NCBI GenBank assembly: GCA_013399305.1
Contig: VXAI01000065.1
Coordinates: 3,952,092-4,016,091 of the forward strand
DNA length: 64,000 bases
DNA from: Rostratula benghalensis
Taxonomy: Eukaryota; Chordata; Aves; Charadriiformes; Rostratulidae
Direction: 5' to 3'
A program made the translations under genes and the position numbers. This document shows positions 25,501 through 38,600 of the stretch, in pieces. The notes beneath the pieces were generated by a model. The model saw only the letters and a list, made by a program, of their open reading frames with translations. It did not search any database and was not told the DNA's origin. The first letter of the stretch is position 1, and each line of letters opens with the position of its first letter.

Positions 25501-25719
25501 TTCTGGTCTATGGAAAGCATCCTTAAAGATTTGCCAGCATATTCCCCTCAGCAGTACCTTAAAACTCTCATGATTATTGCTGTAGCAATAAGAATGCGGC
25601 AATCAGATTGCATATGGCCCACAAAAGACACACAACTATCACATTATTGCTATAATGCTGTGAGAGAAACTGGTGCAATGAGGACTTTGCCACAAGCAAC
25701 TGCAGTAGGCTGTTGTGAA

Positions 25720-26245
25720 GTAGAACCCAAGGGGCTGCAGATGAACGAAAAACCCTGCACCTGGAGAGGAATTAGTCCATGCACCAGTACATGCTGAGTG
25801 TAGACCAGCTGGAAAAAATCTCTGCAGAGAAAGTCCTGGACATCTGACCGTGAGTCAGCAATGTGCCCTTGCAGCAAAGAAGACCAACAGTCTCCTCTAC
25901 TGCATTAGAAAAGTGTCAGCAGGTGGAGGAAGGTTATCTTTCCCCTTTGCTTGGCATGGGTAAGACAAATCTGGGTCTTCTCTAGAGAATCTTAGACTCT
26001 TTTAAGTGATGCCCAGCAAAAGAGCAAGGGACAACGGGCACAAACTGAATTTCAGGAAATTCCACCTAAACAGCAGAAAATACTTTGTTGTGGTGAGACT
26101 GGTCGTACACTGAAGCAGGCTGCCCATTGAGGCTGTGAAATCTCCATCCTTGGAGATTTTCAAAACGTCACTGGTCTGAGCAGGGTAGGGTGGTCTAGGT
26201 GATTTTAAGAGATCCCTTACAACCTTGATTATTCTGTGATTCTAT
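25720..26245 (+). mobile_element. CR1 LINE 3' fragment with an internal deletion
   Basis: Homology starts near AACCCTGCACCTGGAGAGG (about 25760), possibly 40 bases earlier, and runs through GTGAGTCAGCAATGTGCCC to the 3' UTR. It ends with ATTCTGTGATTCTATA at about 26230-26245. Between about 25960 and 26020 the order CTTGGCATGGG...CAAATCTGGGTC jumps to the CAAGGGACAACGGGCACAAA segment, so part of the 3' region is deleted. The 220 bases between this copy and the minus-strand CR1 (25501-25719) are not clearly CR1. Confidence 0.85.
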
Positions 26246-29200
26246 ACATGTTAGGATTAACCTCACAAGGTAGTGGCAATGATGTCCTCCCGTGATTAGT
26301 CAGTCATCAGTTTTCTCAAAATTTAGAACAGAAATCTTAGAGAAGCAAAAATCTGTTGTTGGAATAGCTACTCTGGTCTGCAGTTTGGTGTTTGTTTGGG
26401 TCCTATTTTCCAGATGATAAAAAAATGGACAAAAAAAGCACCTTTTTTTGGTCAATGTTGAAACAAAAAGAAAATTGCTAAACCTCTGATAGCTAGTACA
26501 ATTACATTGTTTCTATCACAGATAAGCACTTAGCACGCACAGGCCTTCACTTGCTGAGCCTGCCTTAGCTCCATGACTGTGGCACTGCCACCTCCAACTG
26601 CCAGGAACATGAGATGATTCTGCCCTTTGGTCATGAAAAGTGCCCATGTGTTTTCCCCACTACAATATTTATATTGAAAGATATATCTCTACTTTTGAGA
26701 CAAACACAAAAAGACTAAGCTGAGAGGACCGCTTCTGTGGGTTCAGGCACACCAGGGCAAAAAACAGGTCCGCAATCTCTCCCAGTATGTTTTTCAGCAT
26801 TCCAAAAACCAGTAGCCAGTTTAATGGCTGCTCAAGACAAATCTCTCTCAGCATGCCTGTTCCTGTTACAATACAGCTGAAGAGAATTATCCCACAAGGA
26901 TTTAAAATAGTCATCTTCCTGTGCCAGCTGGGAATATACCGAGAAATCAAGATACCAGAGAAAGGGATTTCCAGCTCACTTCTTAGGCTAGAGTGTGTCA
27001 GTAAGATCTCATGGAGGAGAGGAAAGAGCCAAGGTGACTTGAGATAGTTCCTTTTTTTTTTTTTTTTCCTTTGTGTTCTCTTGCTTAATCACTCAAAATT
27101 TAGATAATCTAATTCTGCACTGAAAACATTTCAGTCATACCTATGAGAGAAGCTCTGTATTCACCCTGAGAGAGGAAAGAGTACCACATTTCTACATTGA
27201 TTTTTTTATTTAATGTTATGATGTAGTTGGCATTGGCTTTGGCATAATGACAAAAAATAAAAATTCCACATTGCTATTGCCATAATTTTGGGGAATGTCT
27301 GTGTATTTGTCCTTGCCCTCTGCCGTGATGAAACAGGTAATATAATGCATTCTCTTTTATCTTCTGATACAGCAGAAACTTGAGTTACGACAGTCAACAT
27401 AGGTTTTCCAGCTCTGTTGCATTTGCAACAGGGTTTCTCCATGAAGAAATAAAAGGCAGAGATCACTTTTTTTTTGTAGCTTTCATTTGGCAGTGGTGTG
27501 GTAAGTTAACTGTAACATGCAATGTTTAAGCATTTAAAACTAGTATCATCACTTTTGTGAGCCCATTTTTTAAAACTGGCACTTTAAATGAGATTTCAGC
27601 TATGTAACATCCCAAGCATACCCATGTGCTGCTGAGGCACATGGCTGTTTCAGTTACTTAAGTAAAGCTCCTTGTCAGTTGTTTCAAATAACTCATTTTA
27701 TGCTTCAGTTTATTCAGATCATAGCAAAATTCTAGCCCAAAATGCACCTGCATTTGTAACATGGTCTGCACAAATTTGTAGGTACTTCAGCACTAGCCTA
27801 GAGGACAGGACAAGCAAGAGCAGCTTATTCCATGAACAAAAGGAAGACCTAGGTTCTCAAGGCTGTTATAACCTTTTCTACTGAGGTTTATCACAGCTTT
27901 TCCACAGATTAAAGAGATAGAACACAATATCAAAGTCAAGACATCTCCCCTCATACCAGGAGGCCAGGGCTGCAAAAACACTGGCATGAAATGCACAGAA
28001 AATTTTTGAGCTAAATTGACAGATGTGATGTATAAAATTATTTATAGTTATTCAATTACAGTGTGAAGATGAACATGTTATCAGGGGTCCTTTTTTCAAA
28101 AGCAAAACACCGGTGGGTAACACTATAAAAATGTTCTGAGTTTAAATAAGAAATCTGGGCATTCATCTGCCCCCTCTGCATGAATATTCAACCATGAGGG
28201 CTGCAGTTGTTTCAGATTTCCTACTTACATCAAGTGGAATTGATGCCAGACAGCAGGTTTGCTTGCACAGCTGAGCTGAGTTTACAGCCCTTCTCACTTT
28301 TATGGACCCAAAGAGCTGACTGACTTGCACGCTTCATCCACTTGAAATACAACCAGGGCACAGTGTGGAGAGGAAAACCGTTGCCAAAGTCAGAAATTAT
28401 TAGATTTTCTTCCGTTCACTTCAGTAAAGCAAATAGACTGTTTTAAATAGACTGCTGTCAGCTCTTTAAAAACATTTACTCAGTTCATCATGCTTATTAT
28501 GCAATAGGTCACGAGTGTTACTAAGTGTAATACTGATAGCAGGGTAGCTAAAATTAATGCAATGTCTTTTTATAAGTTTCTGAATTTCTGCCTCTTCTGT
28601 TATCACAGAAGTTACAGGGAGTACATTATGGGAAAATGACATCATCTTCTACCATATGACTACTTTTTAAGAAAGACTTGTATTATAGGAAAAAGCTCAT
28701 CAAACAAAAATGAAGAGTCAAGACTTTCAGCACGGGTCTCGAGGAGCATTCCAGAGATCACGAGGCTCTTGAATTTTTAATCTTATTTTAAGAAGTAATA
28801 ATAAACATCATCAGTTCTTCATAAAGTAACTGGAAAACAAACTTCATAGTTTCTTTTTTTTAATAAGGATAATATTGATGTGCTCCGAACTATAATGCTT
28901 TTACTTTTAACAGACTACCCCTAGATTAGATTTTTACATTGAAAAATCTCAGCTCCTTAAAACAGCAATTATATTATGAAGTTATTATAAAAACATTGCT
29001 ACTTATTAAATCCCATTTTGAACACAGTACACTGACACAGTAATTTTTTTAATCTAATTTTCTTCACCACAGTTCACTTGAAATCCCAGAAGTCATCCTG
29101 TGGAAGCTGTAGGCTGCAGAAAAATCAGCACTGGCACATCTAATATAAGAACTAGAACTTTATGTGTAGCTGACAGATTTAGTAGTAGCAAGGAGCCTCA

Positions 29201-30565
29201 AAAGGATTGATGCTGTTCGTGATCAAGTCATGCTAATCCTACCCATATCTTGCTCTGACTCATATACTGTTGCTAGTTGGTGAGTAACTTATTCATTCCC
29301 ATCTAGTAGTTTCAAAATGCTTTACCAATTTCTTCCCTTTCCCAAGGCACAGGAGGTGTTTGAGTAAAGGCCAGTATGAATTGCAGTCGTTTTCCATTGT
29401 CTGGGAACCAGCCACATTAGCATGCTTTTTCATAGGATTTTGAGTCATTTAATCCAGTATTTGAACATGACCAAGTCTGGGATACAGGACTTCAGCAGCT
29501 GAATGGTACACAGCACCACAGAGAAGCATAGCCTATCAGTTCCTCTTGAAGCACCCTGGGAAACTGTATAGGCAGAACATAGATTATCCAAGACTGGTAC
29601 TTGACAAGAAGATCCAAAACAGCCTGCAATTATGACAGATGTCCAAGACTAGGTTTTACTGCACATCTCAGCAACTGGAAAAATACATTTACCTAGGCTG
29701 TATATGGTGTGACACCAAGAAATAAATAAAGCAGCTTTTGGCCTGTACTTAAACTGTAGGTTTTTTGCACAGCCCATTCTAAGGGTTATTGCTGACTGAT
29801 ACTTATGCTTTCCACATGCAAAAGAGGATGTCCGAGGTATTGCTGGATTGTACAATCTAGGATATTAGAGTTAAGGGTTTTGATTTGCAAGATGCATGTG
29901 AGCTGGGTGAGCAGCAGAAGATGACCAAGGGAGCCCTGCAAGGCCTCCTGCCAGGAAGAATGTCCAGCACCAGTAAGGAACAAAAATGCCACAGAGTAGA
30001 ACTGGTACGTGGTGGACTTAGGTATGGACTTTTTTAGTATGTCTAGAAAGACCCATTCTGAATTGGCAGCTGATGCATTCTTCAATGTCAGCAGGGCCAT
30101 ATGCTACCCATCCTATTAAACATGTATGGATAGAAATTCACAGAGTACAATGCATTTTGCAGGTTACTGCTGTCTTGTATTTGTGCCAAGAAAGTGCTGC
30201 ACTCACATTTAAGAAAATAACATGCAGTGCACTCACTCATAGAAACACTTTCAGCCAACAGAGGCTGCATCTAATCAGGAAGAAAATTGCAATGACGTAA
30301 CTTCACAACTCCCCTTTAAAAGAGATAAGATTTCAGAAAAGAAACTTCCAAGAGCTAAATTAACAAGGATTTTTAAATGATCAAAAGCCTTTCCGAAAAT
30401 CCCCAAGTTTAGCACTTCTACTATTTCATCAATAAGTTTGTGTTTATTTTTGAAAAAAGATTTATTTATATAAAGTAGGAAAGCATTCATATAGTCATAT
30501 AATTTCATCATACTTTACCTGTATTTTGTAGAGTGCATTGCGTATTCTTAGTTTTTGTTTTCACC

Positions 30566-30600
30566 NNNNNNNNNNNNNNNNNNNNNNNNNNNNNNNNNNN
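30566..30600. other. Assembly gap (35 N)
   Basis: A run of 35 Ns interrupts otherwise continuous unique sequence. The true distance is unknown. Confidence 1.
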
Positions 30601-33600
30601 CAACACAAATCAAGATGTTGAAAGATAGCTCTGTGCTTTGTCAGCAGATGTGCTACTGTGTTCTTTTTATACAGTTCAGGATTAACTGTATAAAATTTTC
30701 ATCCCCTGTTCAGCAGGGGGTCAAAGTTGGTCCTTTAATAATTCCTTCTGGTTCTACAAATGGACTGGCATACTATTCAGGTGGCATCCAGGACCTCTAT
30801 GGGAGGACAGGTCACTAGCTGCAATACTGAGAGTCATTTCTAGATACCACATTGCTACACTGAAGAAATAAGAATCACTTTGCACTTGTGAAATGTACCA
30901 CATTTCACAAAATGTATAATCTGTACCACAGCCACAAACATCTGTTTGGAAAATCACCTGGAAAATATCTTACTACATAGATAATATACAAAAAATTGAA
31001 GTCCTTAATCATGACAGAAGGACTGTCCAAACACTTTCAATTAATAACCTTGAATAAAATAAAATTATTTGTTATTTACATCATTATCATCTTTGCATTT
31101 CAGATCAAAGTCTCAAGAAGTGTGACTTAAGATCTATTTTTTTAAACCGGAGATTGTGGTACGTCAGCAAGATACTTAGGATAAGAATACAATAGAAAGA
31201 GTGTCCATTTCTATTTATTCCTTTGGAAAAGCAATGCAGTGTTAAAGAACAGGTTTCATGATAACAGAAAAGAAATTGTTGGAAGAATACTGTCCCTCTC
31301 ATTTCCAAATTTTGATCTACATTTTGATTACTGTTTGATTATAACTTCTGTTTGGCCTGCTGAGTCCATACATTGCACTAACATAAGGTAGTGCCTAAAT
31401 AAATAATAACCCCAAAGACATTTAAGTGACAAGGTAAGGACTCTTTCTAGACCATATTTAATGCATTAACAGTAGCAGGCTACTGCCAACTAACCTTGAT
31501 TTATTATATTCTATTTCCTAGCATGAAATTATAAACCATTCAGTCTGTTCCCACATTTCAATAAATACTCATGGATTTCTCTATTTGCAAATAGAAGAAA
31601 TCTATCATGGAATGGATTTATCAGAAGGTAGTGAGTTTATGAGCCAAGTATTGAGAGAACTGCTTATAGTAGACACTCTTCACACTCCAATCTGGTGGAG
31701 ATACTCCACAGGACATTGTCACAACTATCTATCTGGATGATATTCATTCAGCTATTTTTACAAACACATTGGCTATGTAAAGCTTGATTTTCAGATATGC
31801 TGAAAATTTACTACGGCAACCAAAGTCAAAAGTTCTCTACATTCAGGAATAATTTTGGAAGATCTGGCTGTAACACAATATTACACCTTACACAGTTACT
31901 TACACCTGTTTAAAACTGAGGTAGTGAAACCTGTCCATTGAGCTGAACAGTATTTCATACTCTATCTGAAAATAATACAAAGCCATGCAAATTCTTTAAT
32001 TAGTTTCATTGAGCTTATGAGCTGATGTTTTGATGCCAACAGTTATAGTAGAACCATCAATACTATTCACAGTTTTATTAATCATACAATTCCATGCTAC
32101 TTTCGTGATTATTTTATCTGGTATTTCTAGGTGGGTTTTTACACAGAAAAAATTCAAAAGAATTTTCATTGTGGACTGGAGGTGATGACTGCCAAGCAAC
32201 TGTCTAGCTGTTTCACATGCTTCTCAGTGCGCTCTGATTTCACCAGGCATAATAGACTCCAGATAATTACATTACATGGTTACAAAACAGTTCCATGGAT
32301 GAATTTGGTAGTCTTGGGTAATATATGTATCAATGCAAAAACACCCACCTAATGTATTTAGCTCATTTCTACATGTAATGCTATCATGACATAATGTGAC
32401 AAACCATGATGTACCACTTAACCATTTTCCTCCTGGATGTTTGTATTCTTGATGTCTGAAAGATGTATCACTTCCCTCTGGCCTTAATTGAGTATCACAG
32501 CCTTTTTGCCAGTACAGGAACCTAAACACGTCACACTTGAATATAGCAGCCTTCTGCTTATAGCAGAATGTCGTACAGCATCTTTTCTTTCTGTTTTTAT
32601 GCTTCTTCCAGAATTCTTAGTGAGACTATTAGAACTGCTATTAAAATAAACTACATAAATCATAAACTTTTTAAAAGTGTTGTGTAGAACTTGGTCAATT
32701 TTCACCAGCATGTCTGCAGTGCACAAGCCAGTTGACATGAAATGTGTTATTTGATGAAACAGCACAGTAAACTAAAGACTAGCTACGAAACCCTGCATTT
32801 TCAAGGTCTGATGCAAGTCTACCTTATGCTTTTTAACCAATCCTAAGAAAAAAGAGTTCAAATGATCATGCCATTTGTGCAAATACTCTGCCTCACTTCC
32901 TGCACAAGTAATGTCTGAGACCTTGGTTGGGGAAGAATTCTTCTCTGTGAAAAGGTGGCGTTCCTGGGACCCTGCTCAGGGAAGCAGAGAACTGGCCAAG
33001 AATGATGCCTCTGCCTTTGGGGGAAGTTGTGGGTCTTGTTGAGTGAGAGAAACTCCTAGAGGAATGGGAGAAATGCTCCGGGAAAGACTTTGATGGCAAC
33101 TCATAGCTTACATCAGACACAAGAGAAGCTTTCTGCAGGACAAGTCCACAATCACATCAGCTGCTCTAGCCTCCAGCTGTGTGGTTTGGATGATCAACCA
33201 ATGGTCTTCTGCATTGTCAGTTAGAGGTAGCTAGATCCATAAATCCTCATTATATTCATTTAGTAGTGTAAAATCTCACTGAAAAAACAAAGTTGAGTTC
33301 TCCTTGGAACATCTTCTTCCCTCATTCTCTGCAACCTCTGTATCCCTAGCTAACGTTCGTGACTCCTAAGCCACCCATGAATCATCTCTTTAATCTTAGC
33401 CACTAGAAACATTCGCTTTTAACTCTAAAAGAACTGCCTCTGAGGATGTGGAATTTAAACTCAAGACACACAATTCACATATCTTTGTGTCAATAGCTCC
33501 TTGATAATTTTTTGTTGATTTTTTTTTAAAAAAACAACAAAACAAACCACCACAAAATATAATGAATCAGACTTTGGTTAACATTTCCTTTTCAGGATCC

Positions 33601-34710
33601 CATCTCCCCCATGCTTCTGAACTAGACATGTAAAACATTCATAAATCAAGGAAGGTGAACTACACTTCAAGGTGTTTTAACTACTGAGAAAAGAAGGGAA
33701 GTTTCAGAAAGCCAAATCAACTCTACTTTTCTTTGGGAAAAAATGCACTGTCCAGCTGTCTGTGATCCTCTCTGTTTCCATTAAAAATGAGGTAGCTAAG
33801 TCAAGGGGGATTTAAAATCTAAGCAATGTTTTTCACTGTGCAGATGTCTATTTTATCCGGTAATTTGCATTATGATCCATAGCAAATGGGATTCCCTTGC
33901 CTTTAAAACAGAAAAAAAAATACATGTGAAGATAGAGGCTGAACGCAACTAATAACCGAGTGCAGGTACATCTAATGGGGAACATTGCCAAAAACTTGAG
34001 ATTTTTGACATTTGGGTTTACAGGAGTGAGGGCCTGACCCATGCGAACTGCTTGACCAGTCCTTCGGCAGAGATGGGGGCCCACTGGCTCCTGGACATAA
34101 GAGCGGTCATTAGTGTGCTGTCTGCATTTCATCGCTTTTCACACAGGTCTTTCAATAAAAGAAAGCAGAAAGCAAGTAGGTGGAAAGTTTTCACTGTTCA
34201 TTTTACTCTACCTTGCTCGCTAGCTACAACAGAAAAATGAAGACAGACTTGGTTTCTCCTCCTTTCCCTCTTTTCAGTCTTATTCCCCACTCCCCAAATT
34301 AGCAACAAGCTGTTCCTTTGCGTTAGTAATGGTTGAGAAGAACCACCACCTTGGCAAGAGAGTAAAAAGAAAGGTGATGTCCTGAAGTCTGGGGTTCATA
34401 AGTCAATAATCTGCCTGTAAAAAGTAGTTATCCTTGTTTGTCAGCTGTGCAGTTTCCTTTATCTTCGTCTCAAGAACTTCCAGTGGCTCTGGTGAGAAAT
34501 AACATATTGGACTATAAACACCTAAGCCTGACATGGATTTCTGTATCATAAGCTCTTAAAATGAGCAGTAGTATAATAATTATACACTCCCTGTGGTCTT
34601 CACTTATTAAACCTAGTCCCCTTTAAATAAGAAATCGGAGACTCTTTCACTTCACATTAAGAGGTTGTGGTGAAAATTAGCGTGTAACTGAGGAAAATAT
34701 AATGGATGTT

Positions 34711-34732
34711 TACACATATATACATATATATA
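34711..34732. repeat. (TA/CA)n short microsatellite
   Basis: Alternating purine-pyrimidine TACACATATATACATATATA sequence of about 22 bases in unique AT-rich DNA. Confidence 0.85.
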
Positions 34733-35596
34733 GACACAGAGAGAAGTGTACCACTGTCTTGCTTTCAAGATTGTCGTGGGGAAGCAGCAACTGACAACAT
34801 GCAATTAGTTGTTTGCTTATTTTAGCATTTATACAGCAGAGTCTCAGTGCAGGGCTGAATCTAATTAGCATAAATGCAGTTACATAGAGATCAAAAAACC
34901 ACAAAGATGTTTCAAAGACTGCAAAAACTGGAAGAAAAGTTTTAGCTGAATGCAACTACATTGTTCCATCAGTTGAAGACAAACGCAAACAAACTGCAGG
35001 ATTCTAGGTATTCTAAAATTCCATTTTAGGAAACCTAAGACCATGAACTCTCACTTGCTCCAAAGGGAGTAACACAAGAACATAAGACGCTGGCTGGTAT
35101 AGAATTACTCACACTATTCAAACTGCCTATAAGTATATTAATGTGTTTTGCTAATTTGCTTTACCATCAAACACCCTGGTTTTCCACATCTCACAGCATT
35201 GATGCAACATCCATAGCAAGATTGCAGAGTAAAACAAAGGTACAGGACAATAAAAAAAGTTATAATCAGCTGAGACAACCTTCTTTTATGTCCTGCATAT
35301 TTATGCATCACTTGCTTTTAAAACAAATTTCACTCAGCGACCACCCACCTAGTTTCCTACTGCAGTTATATTTTACTGCTCTTTGAAAGAGTGGGGTCAC
35401 AATTATTAGCCTCTAGTAAATTTCTACATCCTTGCCGAAGTCAAGTGGGATCCTAGGAATGACCTTTCCTCCCCTACCAAACCGTTATCTAATTTAAGAG
35501 CTGGTGTCTGTATCTTCTTTCATTTTTTCACCCAGGCTTTAATTTTGGCTCAGTGTTAGGTGTATGTGGATGGCATGGAGAAAACACAGAGCCTGT

Positions 35597-35629
35597 GGGG
35601 GGTGGGGAAGGTGAGGAGATGGGGGAGGG
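35597..35629 (+). repeat. G-rich purine tract with quadruplex-type spacing
   Basis: Four G-runs of at least three (six, four, five and three Gs) lie within 33 bases, the middle loop being about 13 bases and the outer loops one base each. This satisfies a relaxed G-quadruplex pattern. It sits at the start of a G+C-richer 330-bp stretch with no recognised gene. Confidence 0.5.
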
Positions 35630-38600
35630 AGGAGGAGAGAAGAGTGCCGCCACTCCTCAAATTACAGAGGGGGTCAGAATGCCAGACACAGCAAAGAAAG
35701 CTGATTGCTCTTTGGAGCTGCAGCCATGAGGACACCAGGGCACAGAACTGAAGTCCAAACAGCTCTTTGGGCACCGGGGGCCAGGGTTGGTCATGCATCG
35801 CTGGACATTCTCTGGCACAGGGAAAGCACCTTTGCACAGAAGAGGGAGCAGGCTGGAGACCACAGCTATCCAGGGACAAAGTGTGAATAACCTTCAGGTC
35901 TGCTCTGCAGTGGCATTAGCAGTTTCAAGAGAGGGTGGTGGCAGTACTTTTGCATAAACTCAGTATCTGGGACATTGTGACACAGTATTTTCAGTCTCCC
36001 ATAGGCAAGTACTTTCCTTAAACATTGGTTTTAAAAAGCATTGAGCTGAAAATAAAAGTCTTACTGTTCATTTTATGTCTGCAGCCCACTGCTGCTGAAG
36101 GAGCATTGCAAATGCCAAGCTGACCTAGAAACCCACACATCCTGTTCCACCTCGCTATTACTCTCCTCCTTGACAGCTTCCATCCTGATCTTTGAACCAA
36201 GAACAAGACATAACAGTTAAGACAAGAATCAAAGGGAAAAGGAAGAGAAAGGAACCAAGACAGAAAAAAAAAAAAAGCATACTAGAAGAAAGAACTTTCT
36301 TAACGTTTTTAAAAGCCAGTACATGATTAACGTTTCAAAGAAATTGTAATGGAAGACAAAAGTCTTGAAACTACTTAATATTCAAAATCAGGAACAGACT
36401 CATGTTTGCACATGCATCTGTATAAACGGTATACACATTTACTCATGAGCTCTCACAAAGGCATTTAAATATGATTTAATTGTTCCTTTTTTCTTCTTTT
36501 TTTTTTTTTTTTTTAACTACTGAAACCATATCCTTTAATTGCGTGCCAAGGCCTGAGAGAGTTTAGTGGCACTTGAAAACATTGCCCAAATAAGCAAACC
36601 AATTAGATTAATTGGCACCAGAGGTACTCTGTGCTTTTGGATAGTACGCAGATGGAAAAAAACCCTGAACGCCTAGTAGTTTTAAAGCTGTATTTGTAAA
36701 GCTTTGTTTTCTTTAAGGATTTTGTGTATGTATCATGCTGCTCTTGATTTTCACAGAAGAGGAATAGGATGTACGCATCCTGTCACAATGTGTGCCCACA
36801 AAATATCTTCCAAGCCCAGAAATACAGACTCTGAAGAATACTTATCACTTCCCATTTCCAATCACAAAAGTTCTCAGAAAATATTATTGTGCCTTCTTCT
36901 AGAGGAGGGGCACATAAAACAACCCTCAAATAATTAGCAGATTATTTATATTCATATTTCTGCAGTGCTATAGACAAAGAGATATTTAGGCTTACACACC
37001 AGACCAAGTTCCAACTTCCAAAAGTTCTCTATTTTTCCCATCTTTTATTCTTTAGTCCTCATTTTGCCATACCCTAGTAAATTTCAGCAGGACTTTTTTT
37101 TTTGGGGGGGGGGGTTCAGTATATAAAGTTACGCAACATTTTACAGCACCATGTGCCTTCTACATTCCTCTGTTGCTAATTAGGAGTTTAGACTATCTGC
37201 ATCTTATACCACACTCACACAAGGCAGCTGCAACTGCTCAAAAGACTCCTGCAGTTGCAGTACGTGGCTGGGCATTATGGGATGAACCAGCCAACCCAAC
37301 AGCTATCGCGGCATTTGCAGAGTATTTGAGAAATTACGTAGCTCTTTTGAGAACAACTAATACCTCTGAACTCACTCTATTTAACTGAGAAGCAATGAAA
37401 GAAAGAACTATCCTGACAGCGAATTAATAATAAAACCAGCTTCAGAAATCCCCAGTGAGGTAAAGAAACACTCCCATTTTACTATACTAAAACTAGTATA
37501 GAAAAACGATGAGTCTGATGACAGCCAAAGAGAAGCACTTTGTGGAACTAGCATTATGTTCCATCAATCCTTCCCACCAAGTGTACTACTGTGCATAAAT
37601 TTTTGTGCCCAGTGACCTGGGAATGTACTGTCAGTTCACCAGGACTGATACCTTGCTGGTAAGCCGTTAGCAAGGGTAGAGTAGTTGCAGTCCTAAGGTT
37701 TCAAACTTCTTAAAAAAAAATATCTAAACTTGACTACATAAATGGTCCATGACTTTGATCTCATGCAGTACCATCAGGGATTGGGGGGAAAAAAAAAAAA
37801 ATCCTAAAACCTTCCTGTGTTAGCTATTTTTTCACTATAGCACAGGTTTGTAGCAACTAGGTTGCAGTAACTGGATGATGAGATCACTGATCATGGACCA
37901 CTTCAAAACAGCGACAGATCTACTTTGATGAGGACTTGCTATGAGAGGAGTATAGGCTATGGCTCGTTTACAAAAGAAGGGGGATTATTTTGGTCCTATG
38001 TGAGATAATGCTCCCAAATAGGTGACAAGAGAAGATATCAGGAAAGACTGAATTTCTTCATGATAAGAGCTATCCTCAGCTTTCAATCTTGAGTGTGAAA
38101 ACATTTGCCTTGCAGACCCTTTTCAATGAATGCACTTTTGCATTCACACTTCCAGGCCAAGGTCTGTGATGGTATGGCACTGTCTGGAATAAAACCTGGG
38201 CTGTCTAGACAAGGAACAATGAGCTAATGGAGAGTCATTGAAAGAGAATAGTATTTGATTCTGTTTCAATCATTTGATCTATTCGTGTCCAAAAGCACAG
38301 CACACAGATTGAATAGGTTGGCGTATCTAACTTTCCTTGGTACAATAGTGCTTTTGAAACTGGCACATCGCCTACAACAAATTCAATGCAATTGCTACTG
38401 GGCTTCTCTATTTATTTACTTTTTGCTTGTTTTTACTGGCTGAACTGTATCTTATTTAGATGATAGACTCCTTCATGATGTTGAGACACCTGTGGAGTGC
38501 TGTGCCCACCCACAGTGCTGCGTAAGCAATACTTTGATCTCTAAAGTATTATAAAAGTGATATACAGTGAGTGACAGTAAGTGATTTAATAACTGTTTCA

